This document shows positions 1 through 8,931 of a DNA stretch of 64,000 nucleotides, in pieces (position 1 is the stretch's first letter; the number at the start of each line of letters is the position of its first letter). A program made the position numbers and the translations under genes. This DNA comes from Parasphaerochaeta coccoides DSM 17374 (lineage in GTDB: Bacteria; Spirochaetota; Spirochaetia; Sphaerochaetales; Sphaerochaetaceae). The notes below the pieces were generated by a model. The model was not told the DNA's origin. It did no database searches and was given only the letters and a program-made list of their open reading frames with translations. The stretch lies in NCBI RefSeq assembly GCF_000208385.1, contig NC_015436.1:2163297-2227296 (forward strand). The letters are read 5' to 3'.

Positions 1-1
1 G

Positions 2-1144
2 CGGTTTTCTCTACCTTCCAATGCACGGGCCATAAACCGCCTGCGCATCCTGAATATCATTGCCACGAAAGACGGACTGTCGCGAGCCCAGATTGCACGT
101 ATCCTTGGGCTGAACAAAGTTTCCACCGGAGAGATAGTTGAAGGGCTTATCGGAGATGGCCTTGTGGTGGAGACAGGCAAGGTGACGACTGCCAACGGCC
201 GCCGTCCGGTCGCCCTCTCATTGGTGAAGGACGCGCGTTCCTTGCTTGCCATAGACATTGCGCCAAAAGCGACCAGCTTTGCCTTGGCCGACCTTTCAGG
301 TACGCTTCTCCGCTTTGAACGCTCTCCCAATACCCTCCTGGCAGGAGAGTCCCCGGAAGATGCTCTCTCCCGCCTGATCAAGGGATGCCGCCGTCTGTTG
401 GATTTCATCAAGAACAGACAGCATCCCGTCGGTCTGGCTGTCTCTCTGGCCGGTAGTGTCGATGATGAAGGCTGTACTGTCTCCATTCCGTCGCTTGGAT
501 GGACGGATGTTCCCCTGGCCGCCCTGTTGAAGCAACATTTGGACATTGATGTGGTGCTGGTTCCCCGTGTCACGGCTATGGTAGCCGGAGAAAAGTGGTT
601 CTCATCTGTTTTCTCCGCGCCTTCCGTCTACTATGTGAACTGGGATGACGGCATTGATTCCGCATGGGTGCTGGATGGAGTGACGGCAAGCCGCGGCATG
701 TCTGTCTCATCTCTTTTCACGAGTACAGGCACTTTGGCCGAGACCGCCTCCGGCATGGCTCTCTCCCAAAGGGCACTCTCCATTTTGGGTGGTGATGACC
801 TGTCGCTCCGGGTTCTCCTCCAGAAGTTGCCCGACATCCCCGCGCTCGATGGGTTAATGGAACACGCCTGTGTCGCCATGGGAGAAGCCTTGGCAACCAT
901 CTCTTGCGTAAGTGGATGCGATACACTGGTATTGGGGGGTGCGTTGAGCGGCTTGCCTGACTCGTACTTCGACATCATACAGGAAAAATACGCCGCATCA
1001 TCTCCGCAAGAACGCACGTGCGTGGAGATAGTCCGTTCCCCTCTTGCTGACAAAGCCGCGCTGATGGGAGCCGTGGCTTCCGTCCTTGATCTGTTCATGT
1101 TCCGCCGTTCACTGCTTGACCAGTTGGACAGGCAGGAAAAATAA
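2..1144 (+). CDS. ROK-family transcriptional regulator, 5' end cut by window edge
   Basis: The frame is open from base 2, so the gene begins before the window; a GTG at 164 is internal. The first ~50 visible residues read as a winged helix-turn-helix (an AQIARILGLNKVSTGEIVEGLI-type segment), followed by a ROK/actin-like fold (LAIDIAPKATSFALADLSG). That order is typical of XylR/NagC-type sugar-responsive repressors. The cysteine-rich zinc motif usual in ROK proteins (CxCGxxGC) is not seen, so sugar binding or kinase activity may be degenerate. The ligand and target genes cannot be read from the sequence. The next gene is convergent, so no operon partner is visible here. Confidence 0.8.
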   Translation, partial: RFSLPSNARAINRLRILNIIATKDGLSRAQIARILGLNKVSTGEIVEGLIGDGLVVETGKVTTANGRRPVALSLVKDARSLLAIDIAPKATSFALADLSGTLLRFERSPNTLLAGESPEDALSRLIKGCRRLLDFIKNRQHPVGLAVSLAGSVDDEGCTVSIPSLGWTDVPLAALLKQHLDIDVVLVPRVTAMVAGEKWFSSVFSAPSVYYVNWDDGIDSAWVLDGVTASRGMSVSSLFTSTGTLAETASGMALSQRALSILGGDDLSLRVLLQKLPDIPALDGLMEHACVAMGEALATISCVSGCDTLVLGGALSGLPDSYFDIIQEKYAASSPQERTCVEIVRSPLADKAALMGAVASVLDLFMFRRSLLDQLDRQEK

Positions 1145-1290
1145 TATATCGGCAATCAGGTCGCGCCATGAGAATGAGCATTACATGGGTCCGTCACCAT
1201 CGGGATTGATGCCGACGTACTTGATGCCGGAATTTTATTATCCGGCAGAATAGCAAATCCCTCTGTATCAAAAATCGTCCGCTAAGTTTT

Positions 1291-1839
1291 TCAGCTCTTT
1301 TCCGTTCTTTTCAAGACATCCAAATCTTTCAGGTAATCAGTACGCCAAGAAGAAAACAAAGCCCTGTTTTCCTGACTGCCATAGTCAGCATACGTCCAGG
1401 GAAATGCCTGGAAACCCCCTTTGAAATAGATGAGCGTCACCTCGCCATATATGCCATCCGAAAGAGCTATGCGGTGGCTCCGGTTCTTGGTCGTCGCCAG
1501 GATGAGACTGCCTCCGGAGAGAAGCCCAGGATCCAGATTAACCATCCTGCCGCCATTTTCATTAAGGAATCGCTTCTCCAGGCCATTGGTCAGATGCTTT
1601 ATCCGTGCCAAGGAAGAAGGATCTACCAAGGTCTCAAACACGCAGAAGGAACGCTTTGGCCGAGTTCCCATCTCATGGTCATAATAATCTGTCTGGGAAA
1701 AAGGAACAGGAGTTGAACATGCCCGCAGGGAGCCGTATTCCCCGGAGAGAACGCTCATGGCCGCATCAGCAGCCGCGTCATCACAGGACAGCACGCCCAT
1801 GAACAAGCGGACGGGAACAAAAAGCTGGACTTCCGCCAT
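1291..1839 (-). CDS. DUF4416 family protein
   Basis: 182 residues, close to the whole family length. Characteristic segments are PFSQTDYYDHEMG near residue 45, NLDPGLL near 100, then SHRIALSDGIYGEVTL and a PWTYADY motif near the C-terminus. The function of DUF4416 is not known. No signal peptide or membrane segment is seen. A clear ribosome-binding site (GAGGAGG) precedes the ATG. It lies downstream of the DAHP synthase-prephenate dehydratase gene on the same strand, separated by about 130 bp, so co-transcription is possible but not shown. Confidence 0.8.
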   Translation of the reverse strand: MAEVQLFVPVRLFMGVLSCDDAAADAAMSVLSGEYGSLRACSTPVPFSQTDYYDHEMGTRPKRSFCVFETLVDPSSLARIKHLTNGLEKRFLNENGGRMVNLDPGLLSGGSLILATTKNRSHRIALSDGIYGEVTLIYFKGGFQAFPWTYADYGSQENRALFSSWRTDYLKDLDVLKRTEKS

Positions 1840-1967
1840 GATTCCTCCTCATGCCCTTTTCGCATCCTATCTTTTTCATCCGCCCGGTTCTTCCTGCGGG
1901 ACGATAATGTCCGCCGGACAAGGATGACCACCGGACGATGTTGACCTCCAGAAGGGGTTGGAAAACC

Positions 1968-3878
1968 TTAATGGACAGCCGTGAAAAGCCCCAGAACCCT
2001 CAACGACATGGAAGCTTCCCTGACCTGTTCAAGGGTCACAGAAAAAGCTCCGGGCTCTCCCAGCTCGGTTTCCACAAAGAAAGAATATTCCCATGGCTTG
2101 CCGGGGATGGGACGTGATTCCAGCTTCTTCATGCTCAGTCCATTGCGCGACAAGATTTCCAGAACATGGAACAAGGCTCCGGGTCGGTCATTCACCGAGA
2201 ACACCATGGCGGCACGGTTCACTTGACTCTGACTACGGTAGACATCAGCGTTCTCCTCGCGGGAAACAATATAGAACCTCGTGTAGTTGCGGGGGTTTGT
2301 CTCAATGGACTCGGCAAGGACGGACAACCCGTAGACACTGGCCGCCGGAGCCCCTGCAATCGCGGCAAGGGTCGGATCTCCCTGTTCACCCACAAATTTG
2401 ACTGCCCCCGCGGTATCAAAAAACGACACGGCTTGCGCGTGGGGAAGATGTGAACGCAGATATTCAACGCATTGGGCAAGTCCCTGGGGATGGGAATAGA
2501 CCTTACGGATATCCTCAAGACGGGTTCCCGGCAGGCCGATGAGATGATGAATGATCCTCACTTGTTGTTCCCCTACCACGGTAAGCGACGGATAGCTGTT
2601 CAGCAAATCAAGAGTCTCGTTTATCGTCCCTCCAAGAGTGTTTTCCACCGGTAGGACACCATAAGCAGCTTGGCCGCTGGCTACGGCTTCAAAGACATCA
2701 CGGAACGTCGTACTCGGCAGGACGGAGACATCTTCATTGAAGCTACGGTATACGGCCAGCTCACTGAACGCCCCTGGAACACCTTGATATGCCACGACTG
2801 AGGTTCCCTGGGGAGACCGCTTGTCCACAGGAGACTCCATGGCGCTGGGAAGGATGCGGGGAATCCGTTCAAGGCTTTTTCCCACCACGGGGGCAAGAGC
2901 CTGTACATCACGCGCCAACTTTTCAAATTGGGCAGGATACAGGGACTGGGGGCCATCACTCAAGGCTTTCTCCGGATGGTCATGGACTTCGACCGTCAGA
3001 CCGGATGCTCCGGCTGCCACAATGGCAAGGGAAACTGGAGATACCATGTCACGTATGCCAGTGGCATGGCTGGGATCACCGATGATTGGCAGATGGGTCA
3101 ACTTCTGTATGACCGGGATGGCACTCACATCCAGGGTGTTCCGGGTCGCTCTTTCATAGGTGCGGATTCCCCTTTCACAGAGAACCACCCCGTCAGTGCC
3201 ACTGCTCATCAAGTATTCGGCAGCCATCAACCATTCCTCAATCGTGGCGGACAGTCCTCTTTTCAGAAGCACCGGCATGCCAGTCTTCCCTACGACCTTG
3301 AGAAGCTCGAAGTTCTGCATGTTGCGAGCCCCAATCTGGAACATGTGTACATAGTCCTTCATCATGTCCACGTCGGTGGTGCTGACGATTTCGCTGACCA
3401 CCGGCATGCCATAGGCGTCTCCGGCTTCCCGCAGGTATTTCAATCCTTCCTCACCCAAACCTTGGAACGCATACGGGGAGGAACGGGGCTTGAACGCGCC
3501 GCCGCGCAGGATGACGGCTCCCGCTTCCCTCACCGCGCCACCGATCGACAGCATCTGCTCACGGGACTCCACGGCACAGGGGCCAGCAATCATCACGATG
3601 CGATTTCCGCCAATCTTGACCGCCCCTACCTGGACAATGGTGTCATCCGGCTTGAGTTCGCGGGACGCCAGCTTGTACGGCTTGCTAATTGGAACGACAC
3701 TTGCCACGCCTTCCAAAAGTTCAACTGAACGCAAATCCATCCGGGCAGTGCCCACGGCACCAATGATGGTTTCTTCCTTCCCGACTATTTCCTTGACCCT
3801 AAAGCCCTGTTTCTTCAGAAAGTTCCTGATAAAGTCCTTCTGGGCATCTGTCGCTGTTTTCTTGAGTACTATGATCAT
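1968..3878 (-). CDS. fused DAHP synthase / prephenate dehydratase
   Basis: A 636-residue bifunctional aromatic amino acid enzyme. Residues ~1-70 are the ferredoxin-like regulatory domain of type I-beta (Thermotoga-like) DAHP synthases. Residues ~75-340 form the DAHP synthase barrel with IAGPCAVES (metal-binding Cys), KPRSSPYAFQG, GARNMQNFELL, LLKRG and IGDPSHATG. Residues ~365-545 are prephenate dehydratase (VAYQGVPGAFSELA, the NYTRF motif). Residues ~555-636 are an ACT domain with an ESRP phenylalanine-binding motif. It would catalyse the first shikimate step (phosphoenolpyruvate + erythrose-4-phosphate) and the prephenate-to-phenylpyruvate step in one chain, presumably with Phe feedback through ACT. 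The start ATG has an AAGG site about 10 nt upstream. Confidence 0.93.
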   Translation of the reverse strand: MIIVLKKTATDAQKDFIRNFLKKQGFRVKEIVGKEETIIGAVGTARMDLRSVELLEGVASVVPISKPYKLASRELKPDDTIVQVGAVKIGGNRIVMIAGPCAVESREQMLSIGGAVREAGAVILRGGAFKPRSSPYAFQGLGEEGLKYLREAGDAYGMPVVSEIVSTTDVDMMKDYVHMFQIGARNMQNFELLKVVGKTGMPVLLKRGLSATIEEWLMAAEYLMSSGTDGVVLCERGIRTYERATRNTLDVSAIPVIQKLTHLPIIGDPSHATGIRDMVSPVSLAIVAAGASGLTVEVHDHPEKALSDGPQSLYPAQFEKLARDVQALAPVVGKSLERIPRILPSAMESPVDKRSPQGTSVVAYQGVPGAFSELAVYRSFNEDVSVLPSTTFRDVFEAVASGQAAYGVLPVENTLGGTINETLDLLNSYPSLTVVGEQQVRIIHHLIGLPGTRLEDIRKVYSHPQGLAQCVEYLRSHLPHAQAVSFFDTAGAVKFVGEQGDPTLAAIAGAPAASVYGLSVLAESIETNPRNYTRFYIVSREENADVYRSQSQVNRAAMVFSVNDRPGALFHVLEILSRNGLSMKKLESRPIPGKPWEYSFFVETELGEPGAFSVTLEQVREASMSLRVLGLFTAVH

Positions 3879-4000
3879 AGTAAGATAACCTTGTACTTTT
3901 CCAAAGGAAAAATCAAGAATCCGGGAGAAAAAGCATCTTGGTGAGCATTGAATATTTCACCATTCCTCCTCACAATCTTTTCATAAAGGACAGATGAGGC

Positions 4001-4723
4001 ATGGAAACTATGAAAGAAAACAAGAAACAAATCATGGATGAAAAATACTGGGAGGATATCTTCCACGGATTTTCCTGTGCTATCACCGGCTCCGGAGAGA
4101 CTCTGCATGGTTGCGGAACCCAGTCCCTCCTGCCTTCGGTATCTCAGATAGCGGAGGAAGATTCCTCCCCCTTCCGTGTCCTCATTGCCACGCTCATATC
4201 CTTGAGGACAAAGGACGCCGTCACCTATGCGGCGAGCCGCAGGCTTTTCAGTGTGGCGAATACTCCCCGTGCCATGCTTGCCCTAAGCCAGGAGCAGATT
4301 GAAACTGCCATAGCCCCGGCTGGATTCTTCCGAACGAAGGCACGGAACATCCTGGAGATATCAAAAAAACTGGTAGAAGAACATGGAGGGCTTGTTCCTC
4401 CTGATAAAGAAGCCCTTGTCTCCCTGCCAGGAGTCGGAACCAAGACAGCAAACCTGACGCTGAACCTTGGATTCGGCATTGATGCCATCTGCGTAGACTG
4501 CCATGTCCATACCATTGCCAACAGAACCGGCTGGGTCAGCACAAAGAACCCTGAACAGACAGAAAAGGAATTGGAGAAGATACTTCCCCGCAGGTTCTGG
4601 ATTCCCCTTAATGAACTTCTGGTCTCCTATGGCCAGAAGATATGTACATCGGTAAGTCCACGTTGCAGCATCTGCCCCATTGCTTCTACATGCCCCTGTA
4701 TTGGAGTAAAGAAAAGCCGGTAA
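4001..4723 (+). CDS. nth: endonuclease III
   Basis: A 240-residue base-excision-repair DNA glycosylase/AP lyase. The helix-hairpin-helix motif LPGVGTKTAN carries the catalytic lysine, and VDCHVHTI carries the catalytic aspartate. The C-terminal 4Fe-4S cluster motif is intact with C-x6-C-x2-C-x5-C spacing. The length is a little above the usual ~210 residues because of an N-terminal extension; ATGs at 4001, 4010 and 4034 are possible starts. A GAGG site lies just before 4001. It is convergent with the GLUG lipoprotein gene. Confidence 0.92.
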   Translation: METMKENKKQIMDEKYWEDIFHGFSCAITGSGETLHGCGTQSLLPSVSQIAEEDSSPFRVLIATLISLRTKDAVTYAASRRLFSVANTPRAMLALSQEQIETAIAPAGFFRTKARNILEISKKLVEEHGGLVPPDKEALVSLPGVGTKTANLTLNLGFGIDAICVDCHVHTIANRTGWVSTKNPEQTEKELEKILPRRFWIPLNELLVSYGQKICTSVSPRCSICPIASTCPCIGVKKSR

Positions 4724-4743
4724 CTGGCAAATCCAGCACCGGC
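4716..4743. terminator. hairpin between convergent nth and GLUG lipoprotein gene
   Basis: GCCGGT (4716-4721) pairs with ACCGGC (4738-4743), with an inner CTGG/CCAG helix. It overlaps the nth stop codon. The T-run is weak, so the terminator call rests mainly on the stem and its position. Confidence 0.5.
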
Positions 4744-4819
4744 GTCATGTTTATCTCTTGCCCAGGCCATGGAGACGAATCCTTACATCTGCCCGTCTTT
4801 TTCTCACAACCCATTCTTC

Positions 4820-7720
4820 TCAGGGAGAAGGAGCATTCTGCAACACGGGATAACCGTCAGCGGTATTAACATCCCAGATTGCAAGATCCCATAGTTCGTT
4901 CTGCGTCCAGTTGGCGGATGTAGTCCAGAAACCCGAATTTTGGAATGTCGTGTTTGGCATCACAATCACTATCGGGAAAGTAATCACAACCTCCTCATAA
5001 CCGGATGGGTTCGTCGCCACCAAGGTTGGCGGCCCTACTACGGAGAAGTCGGAGACATACCGTTTGTATGTGAGGTCGGAAGTGGCAGCGCTGATATCTC
5101 CCGAAAAAGTCCCCAGGGACGGATTAGAGGACGTTTGCGTCCCCTCTACCTTGCCTGTGATTACTGCCACGACGCTCTTCATTTCATTGAAGTTATTGCT
5201 CATGGAACCGCCGAACCCACCGACTTGGGAGTTCCCCGTCACGGTTTCCACGACCACGTACACATTCCTGATGACTACCGATGTCTCATGTATTTTCCCA
5301 GCATAGCCACCGGCAAGGTTTTTGTTGCCGCTGCTGACAGTTCCCACACGGGCGTAAGAGTCATATACGCCTCCGCTGGCATGTCCCCCGACAAAACCGC
5401 CCGTCATAGGCCCTCCGGCAATCGTCCCGCTCACATGGACGGAACTCTCCTTGATGTCCGCGTAACCCAAGTACCCGACGAACCCACCGATGATCCCAGT
5501 GTTCCCGCTCCCCGTGTATGTGATGCTGCCGATAATCGCCGCGCTCTTGGCTATCAGCCTCCCTGTCGGAGGCCCCGAAGCGGTCATGCCTCCTACAAAA
5601 CCGCCGGTGTAGTCTTTCCCATGAATGTTCCCGACTTCCACAAGGCTGTCAGTGATTACAATATTGCTTCCGTTCATGTATGCGACGAAACCGCCGACCA
5701 TTCCTGTTCCCTTGATATCCCCACTGACATGGACGCTGCTTCCTTTAACCTGTGCGTTGTCCTTGATTTCTCCTACGAAACCGCCGACATACTTCCCTCC
5801 TTCCACAAAAGAAGCCGCGCTCCTGCCTTTGGCACTGCTGTCCTGTATGATGGCCTGAATTCCTATGCTCCTCCCTACAAAACCTCCCGCAAAATTGGAG
5901 TTCGCATCAGCAGCCGTACAAATCACCCGGTCAAAGACCACCGATGAGTTCTCAATGGAGGATGCCGTATTCTGACCGGCAAAACCTCCGACATATCCGC
6001 CGCTTCTCACGCTTCCAACCACGACATAACTGTTCTCTATCGTCCCGTGTGATGTATGACCAACAAATCCTCCGGCATAACTCCCGGCCGCGCCCGTGTT
6101 GGCGCTCACCTCCCCGATAATGACATGACTGTTTATTATCGCAGAGGTTTCGCTGTACCCTACCAAGCCTCCGACATGCCCTGCGCCACGGACGCTCTCG
6201 GCAATGACCTTACAGCCCTCTACCTGTCCTTGTGTGCTGGCACCGACTAAACCGCCCACATGGGCTCCCGTCCCTCCGACCGTCGCATAGCTCGTAGAAT
6301 TCAAAATGGTGCCTTGGTTGCTTACTCCGACCAGTCCGCCTACATAAGCAGCTCCCTCCACATACCCGCTCACGAAACAGTTCTCTATTATCCCTACATT
6401 CTTACCCGCCAAGCCGCCAATTCCATAACTGCTACTTGTATTAGTTCCTCTGACCATCACGTTCGTCAGGCCAAGGTTATTCACGTTACCGTTCATCGAC
6501 TCAAAGAAACCTACATTTTCCGCCGAAGACGTGATCCGCAGCCCGTTGACCACATGCCCTTTCCCATCGAACTTCCCCATGAAATTTATAGTCGGCCATG
6601 TCAGGGAATTTGCAGCCAAGTACTCGCCCAGCTCTATGTCACGGGCCAGCTCGTAGTAACTGCCGGCCGTACTGCCGTGAGTCTCCAGCACTCCCTTCAA
6701 CCCACGGGCGGTATATATCTTATAGGGGTCTGTCTGCGTACCTGTGCCGGTGTAGTCCGGGATGTTCTCCTGTTTGAACGAGCCGTTCCCCCCGTCCGTC
6801 CACGCCGCCACGCCCACCGGATTCACATCAATACCCCACCCCGTGAGCTTCACGCTGTAGGTGCTGTGGTACCCCGCCTCGAAAACCTTAGCGTCCAGGA
6901 TGTTCCACGTATATGTCTTTCCCGTGCTGGGGAGCGTGAAGATCATTTTCCTATGTGGATAGGTGACTCCGTCATGCGGTACAATAATCGCCACTCCTGC
7001 CGTCCCCTCCGCGTTCACCGGCACTTTTCCTCCTGCCGCATCCGTCTGCCTGTTGCTTATGCTCCCGTCTTCAAAATTAATCTCAGCCATGGTAGGCATG
7101 CTCTGGTAACGCACACTCAGCCCCGCAAGGTCGCTCGTTTCCAGCCCTTCCCCCGCACTAATCTCCAGCGTCAGCTTGGAAAGCTTGTGCTGGAAGGTGA
7201 GATCAACGTCTACGGGCACGTCCTTGCCCACCCCGTCCACTCGCGCGAAGATCAGGTCATCCTCATACGGATCCTCCTGGTTCCTCACGTCTACCTTGTA
7301 GATGTATGCGGACCCTCCGTTCAGGATTGGGGTATTTCGGTAGGGATAATAGGCAAACAAACCCACCTCGGTGCCGTCTGCCGGAAAGAAGGCGTCCCCC
7401 CAGAACTTCCCCGTCAGGGAATCATATGTGTAGGGGTAGTTCACCACGTCGTTCAGGATGTTGGCAGGGTTCACGTCGGTACCTGTGGAGACCATGTACA
7501 GTCCTATCTCATCTCCCTCCTCCCACGTCCATGAGCCGTCAGGATTCCCCACCACACGAGCGGAGAAGGCTATGCCCTCCTTCTGTGCGACCGGCGGATG
7601 CAGATCCTGGATGCAGGAGACCAGCACTAATACGAGTACAACAAGAACTAACAATACTATAGGAAGCGTCTTCCCAGGACGCAACAAAACTCTGGAACTC
7701 AGAGACTTTAATTCATGCAT
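4820..7720 (-). CDS. fimbrillin-like lipoprotein with about fourteen GLUG repeats
   Basis: 966 residues. The N-terminus has a basic region, a Leu/Val-rich stretch and the lipobox LVSC, so it should be lipid-anchored after signal peptidase II. Residues ~45-300 resemble the fimbrillin/Mfa-like domain (WTWEEGDEIGLYMV, LTFQHKLSKLTLEI). From ~325 on, at least fourteen GGLVG/GGFVG-type GLUG motifs recur, each with an IxNS(Y/S)V segment, forming a long beta-helix-like region to about residue 870. GLUG repeats are found in extracellular adhesins and peptidases. No catalytic motif is visible, so an adhesin or surface structural role is the likely reading. The upstream box arrangement groups it with the fimbrillin/RCC1 loci. 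It has no AG microsatellite. Confidence 0.85.
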   Translation of the reverse strand: MHELKSLSSRVLLRPGKTLPIVLLVLVVLVLVLVSCIQDLHPPVAQKEGIAFSARVVGNPDGSWTWEEGDEIGLYMVSTGTDVNPANILNDVVNYPYTYDSLTGKFWGDAFFPADGTEVGLFAYYPYRNTPILNGGSAYIYKVDVRNQEDPYEDDLIFARVDGVGKDVPVDVDLTFQHKLSKLTLEISAGEGLETSDLAGLSVRYQSMPTMAEINFEDGSISNRQTDAAGGKVPVNAEGTAGVAIIVPHDGVTYPHRKMIFTLPSTGKTYTWNILDAKVFEAGYHSTYSVKLTGWGIDVNPVGVAAWTDGGNGSFKQENIPDYTGTGTQTDPYKIYTARGLKGVLETHGSTAGSYYELARDIELGEYLAANSLTWPTINFMGKFDGKGHVVNGLRITSSAENVGFFESMNGNVNNLGLTNVMVRGTNTSSSYGIGGLAGKNVGIIENCFVSGYVEGAAYVGGLVGVSNQGTILNSTSYATVGGTGAHVGGLVGASTQGQVEGCKVIAESVRGAGHVGGLVGYSETSAIINSHVIIGEVSANTGAAGSYAGGFVGHTSHGTIENSYVVVGSVRSGGYVGGFAGQNTASSIENSSVVFDRVICTAADANSNFAGGFVGRSIGIQAIIQDSSAKGRSAASFVEGGKYVGGFVGEIKDNAQVKGSSVHVSGDIKGTGMVGGFVAYMNGSNIVITDSLVEVGNIHGKDYTGGFVGGMTASGPPTGRLIAKSAAIIGSITYTGSGNTGIIGGFVGYLGYADIKESSVHVSGTIAGGPMTGGFVGGHASGGVYDSYARVGTVSSGNKNLAGGYAGKIHETSVVIRNVYVVVETVTGNSQVGGFGGSMSNNFNEMKSVVAVITGKVEGTQTSSNPSLGTFSGDISAATSDLTYKRYVSDFSVVGPPTLVATNPSGYEEVVITFPIVIVMPNTTFQNSGFWTTSANWTQNELWDLAIWDVNTADGYPVLQNAPSP

Positions 7721-7820
7721 ATATTTATGTTATATCCTCCCAAGATAATTAACAGCTTTCACCAGATATATTGGTATCAATAGTGTATCCTGATAGTAAT
7801 ACTACCAAAGAACTTTGTAT

Positions 7821-7938
7821 ATTACCCGAAAGTACTATTTATAGAAAATAGGCATTACCCAAAGGTACTATTTATAGGGTATGGGTATTACCCGAAAGTA
7901 TTATTTATAGGAAACAGGCATTACCCAAAAGTATTATC
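7821..7938 (-). promoter_or_regulatory. four tandem 33-bp operator-like repeats upstream of GLUG lipoprotein gene
   Basis: ATTACCC begins at 7821, 7854, 7887 and 7920, exactly 33 bp apart. Each unit reads ATTACCC(G/A)AA(A/G)GTA(C/T)TAT; the first three continue TTATAG. Read on the coding (minus) strand, each is the AATAATAC(T/C)TT(T/C)GGGTAAT box found before the other lipoprotein genes. The last unit ends 101 bp before the ATG. The rest of the 374-bp gap (7721-8094) holds a possible -10 near 7797-7802 and the terminator at 8043; I see no gene in it. Confidence 0.7.
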
Positions 7939-8042
7939 TTGCACATACGGCGGCATATTCAGCACTGGCCTGGCTTTTTTGAATAAATATCCTGTGAAAA
8001 TAACCCATCTACGCAGTCATGAAACAAGACGAGAAATACAAA

Positions 8043-8074
8043 GGGGATGCCGCGAACTTTTTCACAGCATCCCC
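8043..8074 (-). terminator. rho-independent terminator of the small membrane protein gene
   Basis: A perfect 8-bp stem, GGGGATGC (8043-8050) with GCATCCCC (8067-8074). On the minus strand it is followed by TTTGTATTT and lies about 20 bp after the stop codon of the gene at 8095. Confidence 0.7.
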
Positions 8075-8094
8075 TGAAAACATCTCTCCGGATA

Positions 8095-8511
8095 TCAGCT
8101 CTTTATGCTGGCGATAGCCGAGAGTACAATCAAGTTGACGATCAAGCTGTACAGCCAACCGATGAAATCCTTGCTCAGAGCACCATCGAACGCCGGAACA
8201 ATGTTGCCCAGGAAGACGACTGCAAGCCATACAATCAGGATGACCAGACCACTCACCTTCTTCAAGGATCCAGGCAACGCGGAAACAAACAGAGGAAGCA
8301 ACTGGAGGAGGCCCGCCACCAGAATGATCACCGCAAGAACCATCTGGAGGAACCGGAGGTCTCCCTTGAACAAGTCATATACCTGTGAAACAGCGCTTGC
8401 CTTTTCCTGCAAACCAAGAATTCCCAAAATCAAGAACAGAACCCCCACCAGAATCTGTAATACCAGTGGATTGTTCATATTCTTCGTGACATCTGCCTTT
8501 CCTTTCGCCAT
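8095..8511 (-). CDS. small four-helix membrane protein, unknown function
   Basis: 138 residues from the ATG at 8511, which has a strong AAAGGAAGG site; an upstream in-frame ATG at 8553 lacks one. About four hydrophobic segments: VLQILVGVLFLILGILG, FLQMVLAVIILVAGLLQLLPLF, VSGLVILIVWLAVVFLG and FIGWLYSLIVNLIVLSAIA. I do not recognise a family. It is followed by a good terminator, so it is probably transcribed alone or with the small gene upstream at 8573. Confidence 0.65.
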   Translation of the reverse strand: MAKGKADVTKNMNNPLVLQILVGVLFLILGILGLQEKASAVSQVYDLFKGDLRFLQMVLAVIILVAGLLQLLPLFVSALPGSLKKVSGLVILIVWLAVVFLGNIVPAFDGALSKDFIGWLYSLIVNLIVLSAIASIKS

Positions 8512-8572
8512 TGCTACCTTCCTTTGGCCAGAATCCCTTCCCGGCCTGCACATTCTTTATACCTACGCCGGA

Positions 8573-8878
8573 CTAAGCCAGCGGTATAAGCATAGATACA
8601 GGTTCCTCGTAAGGATGGACGCCTTTCACTGCCGCCAAAGCAGCATCCGCATGAACTTCGGAAACAATGAACTCGATGCGCCATTCCTTCACACTCACAG
8701 GCTTTCCTTTCTGTCCCAGATATGGAGAGCTTCCTTCTCCGGGGATGAACTGCCCTCTCCCGCACGTCTCCCAGCAGCAGCCGGAATAGTCTCCGATGCG
8801 TCCCGCACCTGCGGAAAAAGCAGCTTCCTTCACTTTGTCCAAGGCTTCCTCCGGGACATAACATACCAGCAGGAACAT
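8573..8878 (-). CDS. YqfO/NIF3-insert-like (CutA-fold) small protein
   Basis: 101 residues from the ATG at 8878, preceded by a full AAGGAGG site; the longer frame to 9022 would overlap the divergent pth. Motifs MFLLVCYVPEEALDKVKEA, GAGRIGDYSGCCWETCGRG and GVHPYEEPVSML match the ~100-residue CutA-like domain that occurs alone and as an insert in NIF3/YqfO proteins. The stand-alone form has no established function. It is divergent from pth with about 50 bp between starts. Confidence 0.7.
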   Translation of the reverse strand: MFLLVCYVPEEALDKVKEAAFSAGAGRIGDYSGCCWETCGRGQFIPGEGSSPYLGQKGKPVSVKEWRIEFIVSEVHADAALAAVKGVHPYEEPVSMLIPLA

Positions 8879-8893
8879 AACGTCCTCCTTCTC

Positions 8894-8922
8894 TTGAATA
8901 GACGTGCGCCTCCCCCTATCAT
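8894..8922 (+). promoter_or_regulatory. pth promoter, near-leaderless
   Basis: TTGAAT (8894-8899), 17-bp spacer, TATCAT (8917-8922). Only 9 nt separate the -10 from the first pth ATG (8932), so the transcript would start at or next to the start codon. No Shine-Dalgarno sequence is present. Confidence 0.5.
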
Positions 8923-8931
8923 ACACTACAT

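Noticed and set aside
6260..7534. 424-residue antisense frame across the GLUG lipoprotein gene
   Set aside because: Arg/His-rich composition and no recognisable motif; a shadow of the repetitive sense gene.
7821..7938. Possible small CRISPR array
   Set aside because: The 33-bp units are directly joined without unique spacers, and no cas genes are nearby; they match promoter boxes of other genes.
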